DNA of 21,446 nt from the NCBI GenBank assembly GCA_003151655.1, contig PLYB01000338.1, forward strand, positions 220 through 21,665, in the 5' to 3' direction. The DNA is from Gallionellaceae bacterium. GTDB lineage: Bacteria > Pseudomonadota > Gammaproteobacteria > Burkholderiales > Gallionellaceae. The first letter of the stretch is position 1; the number at the start of each line of letters is the position of its first letter. A program made the translations under genes and the position numbers. Under the pieces are notes generated by a model. The model had not been told where the DNA came from, did no database searches, and was given only the letters and a program-made list of their open reading frames with translations. Positions 1-7,673 of the stretch are shown here, piece after piece.

Positions 1-450
1 ATGGCGCGCAACAATACGCAGTGGCAGGATTTTGCCTCCGGGGCGGAAGTGCTGGTGATGTTTCATGGCCCGCATGCTTATGTGTCGGCGGCCTGGTACG
101 AGCCCAATCCGCTGGTGGCTCCGACATGGAATTATATGGCCGTGCACGGCTATGGCACAGTGCGCATTTTGTCGGAAGATGAGTTGGAGAAAACTTTGCA
201 CCGACTGGTGGATGAGAATGAGAAAACATTTTCGCCGCCGTGGCCGTTGGAAATTACTCAACCGATGCGCGAGCGCATGCTGGAAGCTATTGTCGGTTTC
301 GAAGTCAGGCTGAACCGTGTGGAAGGTAAGTTCAAACTGAGTCAGAACCGTTCGCAACAGGATCGGCGCAATGTGATCGCGCAGTTATCACAAAGTGAGC
401 ACGGCAAGGATGTTGCTCAGTGGATGAGCAAAGAATTTGAAAGGAAATAA
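1..450 (+). CDS. FMN-binding negative transcriptional regulator, PaiB-like (5' end cut by window)
   Basis: The 149 residues match the C-terminal three quarters of the PaiB family of FMN-binding split-barrel proteins: MARNNTQW, then VLVMFHGPHAYVS and PTWNYMAVHGYG, followed by an LVDENE helix and a C-terminal KLSQNRSQQDRRNVI segment. Family members are about 200 residues and normally carry about 50 more N-terminal residues, so the ATG at base 1 is most likely an internal methionine and the true start lies before the window. In Bacillus, PaiB is linked to control of sporulation and degradative enzymes; in proteobacteria the role is mostly unassigned and may be an FMN-dependent redox function. 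It ends 3 nt before metZ, so the two are probably co-transcribed. The family call is firm; the biological role is not. Confidence 0.85.
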   Translation: MARNNTQWQDFASGAEVLVMFHGPHAYVSAAWYEPNPLVAPTWNYMAVHGYGTVRILSEDELEKTLHRLVDENEKTFSPPWPLEITQPMRERMLEAIVGFEVRLNRVEGKFKLSQNRSQQDRRNVIAQLSQSEHGKDVAQWMSKEFERK

Positions 451-453
451 AAA

Positions 454-1620
454 ATGACCGAATCATATCAACCGGAAACATTGGCACTGCGCGCGGGCAC
501 CGAACGCAGCCAGTTTCATGAGCACAGCGAGGCCTTGTTTCTCACTTCGAGTTTTGTGTTCGACAACGCCGAGCAGGCTGCCAAGCGCTTTATCGGCGAG
601 GAGCCGGGCAACATCTATTCGCGCTTTACCAATCCCACCGTCAGTATGTTCGAACAGCGTCTGGCGGCATTGGAAGGAGCCGAGCAATGTGTGGCGACCG
701 CTTCCGGCATGTCTGCCATTCTGTCTGCTTGCATGGGCTTGCTCAAGGCGGGCGATCACGTGGTCGCATCGCAGAGTATTTTCGGTTCGACGGTGAATCT
801 GTTCAACAATGTGCTGAAAAAATTCGGCGTGGAGACGACTTTTGTTTCCGCCACGGACGTTGCGCAATGGCAGGCGGCGGTACGCCCGAATACCAAATTA
901 TTTTTCCTGGAAACACCGTCTAATCCGCTCACCGAAATCTCTGACATCGCAGTGATTGCCGCGGTGGCAAAAAATTGCGGCGCGTTGCTGGCAGTGGACA
1001 ACTGCTTCTGCACGCCTATCCTGCAACGTCCATTGGAATTGGGAGCCGACATTATTATTCATTCCGCCACCAAATACATCGACGGGCAAGGTCGCGTGCT
1101 GGGCGGAGCGGTGCTGGGCAGCAAAAAACTAATGGAGCCGGTGTATGGCTTCCTGCGCACTACCGGTCCGACCATGAGCGCATTCAACGCTTGGATATTT
1201 TTAAAAGGTATCGAAACGCTCAAGTTGCGTATGGAAGCGCACAGTGCAAACGCGCTGCAACTTGCACAGTGGCTAGAGCAGCAACCGAATGTGGCGCGCG
1301 TGTTTTATCCGGGGCTGCCGTCGCATCCGCAACACGCATTGGCGTTGAAGCAGCAAAAGACCGGTGGCGGGATTGTGGCGTTCGAGGTGAAGAGAGGGAA
1401 AGCGGCGGCATGGCGCGTGATCGACAGCACCAGAATGCTTTCCATTACCGCGAATTTGGGCGATACCAAGACCACGATTACACATCCGGCGACGACCACG
1501 CATGCGCGCATCACGGCGGAGGCACGCGCAGCAGCAGGCATTAGCGACGGGCTGATCCGCATCGCGGTCGGCTTGGAAGCGCTGGTGGATATACAGAACG
1601 ATTTGCTGCGGGGGCTGTAA
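454..1620 (+). CDS. metZ: O-succinylhomoserine sulfhydrylase (PLP-dependent)
   Basis: Cys/Met-metabolism PLP enzyme of fold type I, 388 residues, the usual length. Visible motifs are YSRFTNPT (55-62, cofactor phosphate contact from the neighbouring subunit), the ATASGMSAI segment (81-89), VDN with Asp182, and SATKY with Lys207 as the expected Schiff-base lysine. MetZ makes homocysteine directly from O-succinylhomoserine and sulfide in methionine synthesis. The start is an ATG preceded by AAGGAAAT at a good distance, 3 nt after the PaiB-like gene. The stop is 6 nt before the next gene. Close relatives (MetB, MetY, MetC) share the fold; the overall sequence and the betaproteobacterial context favour MetZ, but substrate choice between succinyl and acetyl homoserine cannot be read from sequence alone. 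Confidence 0.9.
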   Translation: MTESYQPETLALRAGTERSQFHEHSEALFLTSSFVFDNAEQAAKRFIGEEPGNIYSRFTNPTVSMFEQRLAALEGAEQCVATASGMSAILSACMGLLKAGDHVVASQSIFGSTVNLFNNVLKKFGVETTFVSATDVAQWQAAVRPNTKLFFLETPSNPLTEISDIAVIAAVAKNCGALLAVDNCFCTPILQRPLELGADIIIHSATKYIDGQGRVLGGAVLGSKKLMEPVYGFLRTTGPTMSAFNAWIFLKGIETLKLRMEAHSANALQLAQWLEQQPNVARVFYPGLPSHPQHALALKQQKTGGGIVAFEVKRGKAAAWRVIDSTRMLSITANLGDTKTTITHPATTTHARITAEARAAAGISDGLIRIAVGLEALVDIQNDLLRGL

Positions 1621-1626
1621 GCACAT

Positions 1627-2118
1627 ATGAGTATCAGGTTGGCCAAACAGGTTGGCAAGGCGCTCAAGTCGCGCGGCTTGATGCTGGCAACGGCGGAGTC
1701 TTGTACGGGGGGAGGCATCGCGCAGGCGGTTACCGGTGTGTCGGGAAGCTCCGGCTGGTTTGATCGCGGTTTCGTGACTTATTCCAATGTGGCCAAAGAA
1801 GAGATGTTGGGCGTTTCGCTTGAGACAATGAAGATGCACGGTGCGGTAAGCGAACAGACTGTGCGCGAAATGGCGGCTGGAGCGCTGCAATTTAGTCGCG
1901 CGCAAGTAGCGTTGTCGGTGAGTGGTATTGCAGGCCCAACGGGCGGTACACCGGAGAAGCCGGTTGGTACCGTTTGGTTTGCATGGGCGAGCGAAGGTAA
2001 GGCACGCGCAGCTTGCCATCATCTTGCCGGTGACCGCGATGCCATTCGGGTGAAAGCGGTGCGTATTGCCCTGCAGGGGGTGCTTGACCTGCTGAATAGC
2101 AAGACTGAAACGACTTGA
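1627..2118 (+). CDS. pncC: CinA C-terminal domain protein, nicotinamide-nucleotide amidohydrolase
   Basis: A 163-residue stand-alone CinA C-terminal domain. It shows the family motif AESCTGG (23-29), with Ser25 the likely nucleophile, the GFVTYSN strand and the SGIAGPTGGTPEKPVGTVW signature near residues 98-116. The enzyme deamidates nicotinamide mononucleotide to nicotinate mononucleotide in pyridine nucleotide salvage, in the cytosol. There is no N-terminal molybdopterin-binding-like (COG1058) domain, so this is the short PncC form and not full CinA. It starts 6 nt after metZ and lies 79 nt before recA, a neighbourhood shared by many bacteria. Confidence 0.92.
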   Translation: MSIRLAKQVGKALKSRGLMLATAESCTGGGIAQAVTGVSGSSGWFDRGFVTYSNVAKEEMLGVSLETMKMHGAVSEQTVREMAAGALQFSRAQVALSVSGIAGPTGGTPEKPVGTVWFAWASEGKARAACHHLAGDRDAIRVKAVRIALQGVLDLLNSKTETT

Positions 2119-2126
2119 AATATAAA

Positions 2127-2140
2127 AGAACGAACGTTCT
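2127..2140. promoter_or_regulatory. Inverted repeat upstream of recA, candidate SOS (LexA) operator
   Basis: The gap between pncC and recA contains AGAAC-GAAC-GTTCT, a 5-bp inverted repeat with a 4-nt spacer, and within it the perfect 8-bp palindrome GAACGTTC (2132-2139). It lies about 58 nt before the recA ATG. recA is normally repressed by LexA, so an operator is expected here, and this is the clearest dyad in the gap. It is not the CTGT-N8-ACAG type common in beta- and gammaproteobacteria; it resembles the GAAC/GTTC type of other LexA groups. The regulator assignment is inference. A weak TTGAAA (2115-2120) lies just before it. Confidence 0.45.
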
Positions 2141-2197
2141 ATGCAAGTGCAAATAGATATGCAATAATCCGGCATCAATTTTTGAAGGGAAATCGTA

Positions 2198-3217
2198 ATG
2201 GATGACAATAAAAGTAAGGCACTCGCAGCGGCGTTGAGCCAAATCGAAAAGCAGTTCGGCAAGGGTTCGATCATGCGTTTGGGCGCGGGCGAAGTAATCA
2301 AGGATATTGAAGTGGTCTCAACCGGTTCGCTCGGGCTAGACATTGCCTTGGGGGTCGGCGGTTTGCCGCGCGGACGCGTGATCGAGATTTACGGCCCGGA
2401 GTCTTCGGGCAAGACTACGCTTACTTTGCAGGTTATTGCCGAGATGCAAAAACTGGGCGGCACGGCAGCGTTCATCGATGCGGAACACGCACTTGATCCG
2501 CAGTACGCACAAAAGCTGGGTGTGAAGGTTGAGGATTTGCTCATTTCGCAGCCGGATAATGGCGAACAGGCGCTGGAAATTGTCGATATGCTGGTGCGCT
2601 CCGGTTCGGTGGATGTCGTGGTAGTGGACTCCGTTGCGGCGCTGACACCGAAGGCGGAAATCGAGGGCGAAATGGGCGATGCGCAGATGGGGCTGCATGC
2701 GCGCTTGATGTCGCAAGCCTTGCGTAAACTCACAGCCAACATCAATCGTTCAAACACGATGGTCATCTTCATCAACCAGATTCGAATGAAGATCGGCGTG
2801 ATGTTCGGTAACCCGGAAACGACTACCGGCGGTAATGCGCTCAAGTTTTACGCTTCCGTGCGTATGGATATCCGCCGCACCGGTGCGATCAAAAAAGGCG
2901 ACGAGGTCATCGGTAATGAGACTCGCGTGAAAGTCGTGAAGAATAAAGTTGCTCCTCCATTCAAGGAAGCTAATTTCGATATTCTGTATGGCGAAGGTAT
3001 TTCACGCGAAGGCGAGGTTATCGAGTTGGGCGTACTGCACAAGCTGGTCGAAAAATCCGGTGCTTGGTATGCCTACAATGGCGATAAGATCGGGCAGGGA
3101 AAAGACAATGCACGCGAATTTCTGCGCAGCAATCCTGCCATTGCCTTCGAGATTGAAAACAAAGTCCGGGCTGCGCTCGGCATCACCCTGCTGAAAGCCG
3201 GTGGCGAAGAAGCCTGA
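2198..3217 (+). CDS. recA: Recombinase RecA
   Basis: A 339-residue RecA of standard length. It shows Walker A GPESSGKT (66-73), catalytic Glu96 in the DAEHALD segment, Walker B ending VVVVDSVAAL around Asp144, the L1 region MGLHARLMSQALRKLT, and the L2 region NQIRMKIGVMFGNPETTTGGNALKFYAS. RecA forms filaments on single-stranded DNA, catalyses strand exchange and stimulates LexA self-cleavage. The ATG has the upstream GAAGGGAAAT as ribosome binding site. The C-terminus is short (LKAGGEEA). recX follows with overlap, so the two are translationally coupled. Confidence 0.99.
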   Translation: MDDNKSKALAAALSQIEKQFGKGSIMRLGAGEVIKDIEVVSTGSLGLDIALGVGGLPRGRVIEIYGPESSGKTTLTLQVIAEMQKLGGTAAFIDAEHALDPQYAQKLGVKVEDLLISQPDNGEQALEIVDMLVRSGSVDVVVVDSVAALTPKAEIEGEMGDAQMGLHARLMSQALRKLTANINRSNTMVIFINQIRMKIGVMFGNPETTTGGNALKFYASVRMDIRRTGAIKKGDEVIGNETRVKVVKNKVAPPFKEANFDILYGEGISREGEVIELGVLHKLVEKSGAWYAYNGDKIGQGKDNAREFLRSNPAIAFEIENKVRAALGITLLKAGGEEA

Positions 3218-3644
3218 GATTAGTCTTCGCGTCCGCGCCATGAGGTTTTTGGCGCGGCGCGAATATAGTTGCGTTGAGCTGCAAGGCAAGCTGTTGCCGT
3301 ATGCGCAGGAAGGCGAAGACCTCGATGCCGTGCTGGACGATCTGGTGACGCGCGGCTGGCTTTCCGATGCGCGCGCCACCACCCAGTTAGTCCATGCCAA
3401 ACGAAGCCGTTTCGGTACGCAACGTATCGCGTACGAACTACGTCAAAAAGGTATCCCCCAAAACTTGATCAACGAGGCATTGCCTGAGCTGAAAGAATCC
3501 GAGCTGGATACGGCGCGCGAGGTTTGGCAAAGAAAATTTGGTATACTCGCCCGCGATGCAAAGGAAAGGGGTAAACAAATACGCTTCTTGCAATCGCGCG
3601 GGTTCTCAATGGACATAATATTCAAAGTGTTAAACCTAAGTTAA
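3201..3644 (+). CDS. recX: Regulatory protein RecX
   Basis: A 147-residue RecX family protein made of three-helix repeats. Typical segments are LRVRAMRFLARREYSCVEL, the WLSDARATTQLVHAKRSRFGTQRIAYELRQKGI repeat, and a C-terminal RFLQSRGFSMDIIFKVL. RecX binds the RecA filament and limits its activity. The start chosen is GTG at 3201, inside the last codons of recA (17-nt overlap), because it keeps the full conserved N-terminal LRxRAxRxLARRE helix; the alternative ATG at 3240 would cut into that helix. The overlap suggests coupling to recA translation, which keeps the inhibitor at a fraction of RecA. Confidence 0.93.
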   Translation: MAKKPEISLRVRAMRFLARREYSCVELQGKLLPYAQEGEDLDAVLDDLVTRGWLSDARATTQLVHAKRSRFGTQRIAYELRQKGIPQNLINEALPELKESELDTAREVWQRKFGILARDAKERGKQIRFLQSRGFSMDIIFKVLNLS

Positions 3645-3731
3645 ACTCTTGTGTTGAGTCAGGGATGGCTTTACGATCATTCCCGGCAATAGGAACATAT
3701 TAATGTCGTTGTTGTGAGTTAAGGGGAAGAC

Positions 3732-5345
3732 ATGGCATTCGGTGGTGGGATTAGTTCAAAGTGGGTCATGGTCATCGACGACCTGGAGGCTATGCGCGCC
3801 CAGTTGCGTATGTCTTTGTCCAATGTGGGCTTTGCCAGACTGCATGTGGTGGGAAGCATTAAGGAAGCCTTGGAGTTATTGGCAAACAATCGCTACGATA
3901 TGATCTTGTGCGATTACGCATTGGGTGATGGCACCGATGGACAGCAGTTTCTGGAATATTTACGCACCAATGATCTGATCACCCGCAATACCGCATTCAT
4001 CATGATTACCGCCGAGCAGACTTACGAAAGAGTAGTCGCTGCAGCTGAGTGTTCACCCGACGATTACGTGCTTAAGCCGTTTACCGCAGCCCAGTTTAGC
4101 GCCCGCATGGAAAAGCTGGTTGAGAAGCAGGAATATTTTTCTGTAATCGATGCTGAGACCGACGCTAAAAACTGGGAGCAAGTGATAAAAGAATGCGAAA
4201 AAAAATTAGTCGTCAAAGACAAATACTTTCTTGAACTAAGCAAGATCAAATGTTCTGCGTTGATGCGCTCCAATCGCCAGCAAGAGGCGGCGGATTTGTA
4301 TAACGAGATTCTGAAGTTGCGCCCCATCGGTTGGGCAAAATTAGGTTTGGCGCGAGCTTCATTGCAACTCGGCAGAGCGGCGGAAGCAAAAAAGCTTACG
4401 CAGGAAATTATGAGAGAAACGCCCCAATTCATGGCCGCTTATGATTTTATGGGCAAGATATTATCCACGGCGGGTGAAAAAAACGAAGCTATGCTGGTGT
4501 TGCAAAAGGCGCGTACCGTTTCTCCCGGAACCATGAGTCGTGTTCGTGAATTGAGTAATTTGGCAGTGAGTGCAGGCAAGCCTGAAGTAGCCGAGACGGT
4601 GATGCGTCAGGCATTGAGAAAACACAGGTATTCTCCGGTTCGTCAGGCGAATGATTACGTTATGTTATCCAATGCTCTGGTCAAACAGGGCAAAACGACT
4701 GAGGCATTGAAAGTGGTGTCGGATGCTCAAGGCAGCTTTAAGGACGAAAGCAGTGCGATTATTCTGGCCGCGTCGGAAAGTATGGTACATACTGCGGCAG
4801 GAAATGCCGAAAAGGCAGCAACGGCATTGGCCAAGGCAATGTCGTTTGGTGACGTGAGTAAGCTGCCGCCACTCACTGCGATTGCGATTGCCGATGCGTG
4901 TTTAGCCGCAGGCAAGAATGAGGATGCGACGAACATTATGCAAAATGTTTTACGCGCCCATAAAGGCAATGATGCAGTTAGAAACAAAATGCAGGATGTG
5001 TTGATCTCTGCCGGCAAGGATGCAGAGCAGGCACATAACCTGATCGAAGAGACAATCACCAAAGATGCGATTGAGCTGAACGATATGGGCGTGCGCAAAG
5101 CAGATGCAGGTGAGCTTGATGAGGCGGCCGACATGCTCATCATCGCGGCCGATCGTTTGACGCACGATTTGCGCATCGTGGGTAATGCCGCGTTAGTGAT
5201 CGCGCTTGATCTGACGAAAAATGGCATCAGACCGGACAAACTGAACAAATGTATACAGTACCGGGATCGACTCAGGATAGAAAATCCAGACAATCCAAAG
5301 CTTGGAAAGATAGAAATGCTGCTTGACCAATTATTAAAGAAATAA
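3732..5345 (+). CDS. Response regulator: CheY-like receiver domain with C-terminal TPR region
   Basis: This 537-residue protein begins with a complete receiver domain (about 10-125): acidic pair Asp16-Asp17, phospho-acceptor Asp61 in LCDYALGDG, Thr93 in IMITAEQ and Lys115 in DYVLKP. The rest is helical, with tetratricopeptide-like repeats over about residues 140-340 (for example RQQEAADLYNEILKLRP and GRAAEAKKLTQEIMRETP) and further degenerate helices to the C-terminus (GKNEDATNIMQNVL, GELDEAADMLIIAADRL). There is no DNA-binding, cyclic-di-GMP or other enzymatic output domain, so output is probably through protein-protein contact. A small histidine kinase gene follows after 13 nt and is the likely phosphodonor. 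The start follows AAGGGGAAGAC. The cellular process is not known. Confidence 0.85.
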   Translation: MAFGGGISSKWVMVIDDLEAMRAQLRMSLSNVGFARLHVVGSIKEALELLANNRYDMILCDYALGDGTDGQQFLEYLRTNDLITRNTAFIMITAEQTYERVVAAAECSPDDYVLKPFTAAQFSARMEKLVEKQEYFSVIDAETDAKNWEQVIKECEKKLVVKDKYFLELSKIKCSALMRSNRQQEAADLYNEILKLRPIGWAKLGLARASLQLGRAAEAKKLTQEIMRETPQFMAAYDFMGKILSTAGEKNEAMLVLQKARTVSPGTMSRVRELSNLAVSAGKPEVAETVMRQALRKHRYSPVRQANDYVMLSNALVKQGKTTEALKVVSDAQGSFKDESSAIILAASESMVHTAAGNAEKAATALAKAMSFGDVSKLPPLTAIAIADACLAAGKNEDATNIMQNVLRAHKGNDAVRNKMQDVLISAGKDAEQAHNLIEETITKDAIELNDMGVRKADAGELDEAADMLIIAADRLTHDLRIVGNAALVIALDLTKNGIRPDKLNKCIQYRDRLRIENPDNPKLGKIEMLLDQLLKK

Positions 5346-5358
5346 TAAAGGTGCGTCG

Positions 5359-5970
5359 ATGAATAATCTATATGCTGCGGTTGTGCATGATGTGGCCAAT
5401 CAGTTGGCGGAGTTGTCATTGCGCTTGGGGGCGCGAGGAGATGCCCAAAAAGAAATGGTGACGGTGATGAATGCGGCCCGCCGGTTGTCCGAAATGCTGC
5501 TGGTGCACCGTCAAGCAAGCGAATTGTTGAGTGTCAACCCGTGTTCGGTGAATGCCAGTGATTTCGTGGCGATATTGGCGGCTGAGTATCGTGAGTTATT
5601 CCCAAATTTAGTTATTGAGACTCACGATGAACAGGCACCGAGCATGGCTTTTTTCGACGATGCACTGGTGCGCATGGCGCTGGCAAACTCAATGTTAAAT
5701 GCTTGCCGCGTCGCACGTTCAAAAGTGAAACTCTCCGCTTATGAACGGGACAAGATGCTGGTGCTGGAAGTGGCTGATGATGGCCCCGGTTATCCGGACA
5801 CGTTATTGGCGCACGGCATCGCCACTCCCTCGCCTGTCAGTAAACGCGGCACCGGGCTGGGGCTTTTTTTGGCAAAGAAAATTGCCGAATTGCATCATCT
5901 GAATGATCGGCATGGTTCTGTCGAATTGTGCAATGAGGGCGGTGCGGTGTTTCGAATGATATTGCCCTGA
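5359..5970 (+). CDS. Small cytosolic histidine kinase without sensor domain
   Basis: A 203-residue protein with only the catalytic core of a sensor kinase. An H-box-like VVHDVANQL carries His10 at the very N-terminus, followed by a helical hairpin to about residue 55 resembling a DHp domain. The ATPase part shows the N box ALANSMLNA (Asn110 and Asn114), the G1 box VADDGPGYP (140-146) and the G2 box RGTGLGLFLAKKI (163-175). There is no transmembrane segment and no PAS, GAF or HAMP domain. It recalls ChpT-type phosphotransferases in size and layout, but unlike those it keeps good ATP-binding motifs, so kinase activity is plausible. It lies 13 nt after the receiver-TPR gene with AAAGGTG as ribosome binding site, suggesting a cognate pair. 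The signal input is unknown. Confidence 0.8.
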   Translation: MNNLYAAVVHDVANQLAELSLRLGARGDAQKEMVTVMNAARRLSEMLLVHRQASELLSVNPCSVNASDFVAILAAEYRELFPNLVIETHDEQAPSMAFFDDALVRMALANSMLNACRVARSKVKLSAYERDKMLVLEVADDGPGYPDTLLAHGIATPSPVSKRGTGLGLFLAKKIAELHHLNDRHGSVELCNEGGAVFRMILP

Positions 5971-5971
5971 T

Positions 5972-5994
5972 GGGGGGGGAGCCCCCTTGGTTTT
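5972..5994 (+). terminator. Possible terminator after the kinase gene
   Basis: Eight G residues (5972-5979) followed by AG and five C residues (5982-5986) can form a stem of five G-C pairs, extended by two G-T wobbles, with a 3-nt GAG loop. GGTTTT follows. It sits 2 nt after the stop of the two-gene signalling unit. The T tract is short, so this is a moderate call. The remaining gap up to xseA (about 240 nt) holds only a small imperfect dyad, GAGTT-TTGT-AACTC (6174-6187), and a CATAAT (6196-6201) that may be a -10 element for xseA; no gene is supported there. Confidence 0.4.
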
Positions 5995-6236
5995 ACGTGA
6001 TGCGGCTTCAAGCTTACGCAGACTCTGATAAAACAGTCAAACCGACCCAGGCATTTACATAATAATTACTTTGATACGAATGCTATCACTGTGATTTGCC
6101 GTCCCAAAATACTCTCAATCTTTTCTGCTTCCCGAGTTTATTTTGTTCCTCTTCTGCCATGAGCGCAATCCGAGAGTTTTGTAACTCGCGTAAGGCATAA
6201 TACGGGGGCATATGCGTTGCGCAAAGAAAATACAAA

Positions 6237-7568
6237 ATGAATTTTGATAAAAATCTGGTGTTAAGCGTGCGCGAGTTTAACTCGGCGGCGAAGCAAGTGA
6301 TCGAAGCGGGATTACCTTTGTTGTGGGTGCGAGGCGAAATTTCAAATTTCGTGGGAGCCGCATCGGGACACTGGTATTTTTCTTTGAAGGATGCGCAGGC
6401 GCAAGTGCGCTGTGTGATGTTCCGACACAAAAGTCAGTATCTGGATTTCAAACCGGGCAACGGGATGCAGGTCGAGGTGTTGGCGTTGCCGACGCTGTAC
6501 GAGGCGCGCGGCGATTTTCAGTTGACTCTGGAAAAGATGCGTCCGGCTGGGCTGGGGGCATTGTACGAGGCGTTCGAAAAGCTCAAGCGCCAGTTGGAGT
6601 CGGAGGGCTTGTTTGACGCAGGGCGCAAACGCCCTTTGCCATTTATGCCGCGCCAGATCGGTATCGTAACCTCACCGCAAGCCGCAGCTTTACGCGATGT
6701 GTTGCGTACCTTGGCGAATCGTATGCCGGGTATTCCGGTGCTGTTGTATCCCACGCCAGTACAGGGCAACGATGCCGCACAGAAAATCGCCGCAGCGATC
6801 CGCGAAGCGAATGAGCGAGGCGAATGCGATACGCTGATTGTATGTCGGGGTGGGGGCAGTATCGAGGATTTGTGGGCGTTCAATGAAGAGGTGGTGGCGC
6901 GGGCGATTGCCGCAAGCCGCATTCCGGTGGCGAGCGGAGTAGGGCACGAGACCGATTTTACTATTGCCGACTTTGTCGCCGACCTGCGTGCCGCTACGCC
7001 GACCGCTGCCGCGCAAGCTGCCGTGCCGGATGGAGAGGAGCTGAAACAACGCTTGCAACAAAGCGCGCGACATTTGTCTCGCGCTGTCTCGCGCCGTTTT
7101 GAGCAGCACATGCAGCAATTGGATTATTTGCAGCGGCGCTTGATCCATCCGGTACAGCGCATGCAGCAGCAACGCCAGCATCTGGAGCAGTTACAGCAGC
7201 GTTTACATCTGGCGCAAGTCCATGGGGTCCAGCACCAACAGTGGCACTGGCAGGCACTGCGCCAAAGATTGCGCGCAGTACGTCCCGGTGTGGCGGAACT
7301 ACAAATACGGCACGTTGCATATTCGCGTCGTTTGCATGAAGTCATGGCGCGCAATTTGGAACATCACCAGTCGCGGCTCAACTCGCTGCAACAACATTTG
7401 CAGCATCTCGATCCCACCCAAGTGTTGGCGCGAGGCTACAGCATGGTTCGCGATGAGCAGGGCAAGATCGTGGTGGATAGCACGCAAGTATCAAAGGGCG
7501 GGCTGCTGGAAGTGACGTTTGCGCGCGGCTGGGTTCGTACCGAGGTGAAGGAAAAGGACGAACATTGA
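6237..7568 (+). CDS. xseA: Exodeoxyribonuclease VII large subunit
   Basis: A 443-residue XseA of normal length. The N-terminal OB-fold (about 1-100) includes LLWVRGEISNF and GHWYFSLKD. The catalytic domain includes IGIVTSPQAAALRDVL (141-156), CRGGGSIEDLWAFN (203-216) and GVGHETDFTIADFVADLRAATPTAAA (234-259), with His237, Asp240 and Asp249 among the conserved positions. A long Gln/His/Arg-rich coiled coil (about 270-400) follows, then the LARGYSMVRDEQGKIV segment that closes the family. With XseB it degrades single-stranded DNA to oligonucleotides in repair. XseB is not in the window. The ATG lies 266 nt after the kinase gene; the ribosome binding site (AAAGAAAA) is modest. Confidence 0.97.
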   Translation: MNFDKNLVLSVREFNSAAKQVIEAGLPLLWVRGEISNFVGAASGHWYFSLKDAQAQVRCVMFRHKSQYLDFKPGNGMQVEVLALPTLYEARGDFQLTLEKMRPAGLGALYEAFEKLKRQLESEGLFDAGRKRPLPFMPRQIGIVTSPQAAALRDVLRTLANRMPGIPVLLYPTPVQGNDAAQKIAAAIREANERGECDTLIVCRGGGSIEDLWAFNEEVVARAIAASRIPVASGVGHETDFTIADFVADLRAATPTAAAQAAVPDGEELKQRLQQSARHLSRAVSRRFEQHMQQLDYLQRRLIHPVQRMQQQRQHLEQLQQRLHLAQVHGVQHQQWHWQALRQRLRAVRPGVAELQIRHVAYSRRLHEVMARNLEHHQSRLNSLQQHLQHLDPTQVLARGYSMVRDEQGKIVVDSTQVSKGGLLEVTFARGWVRTEVKEKDEH

Positions 7569-7673
7569 ACATATCGTTTTGCGTTAAAATTCGCGCCGTC
7601 TTCAAGCGATAGTTGCCCCACTGAATAACAATGCGAAAAAAGGGCGTAATGCCTTGCGTCCCTACAATCCCTT

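Noticed and set aside
1273..2343. 356-codon minus-strand frame antisense to metZ, pncC and recA
   Set aside because: It spans three well-identified genes on the other strand, has an Arg/His/Cys-rich low-quality composition and no family motifs; it is a shadow frame.
6086..6430. 114-codon open frame on the minus strand overlapping the start of xseA
   Set aside because: Most of it is antisense to the conserved xseA N-terminus, there is no ribosome binding site or recognisable family, and the non-overlapping part is too short to judge.
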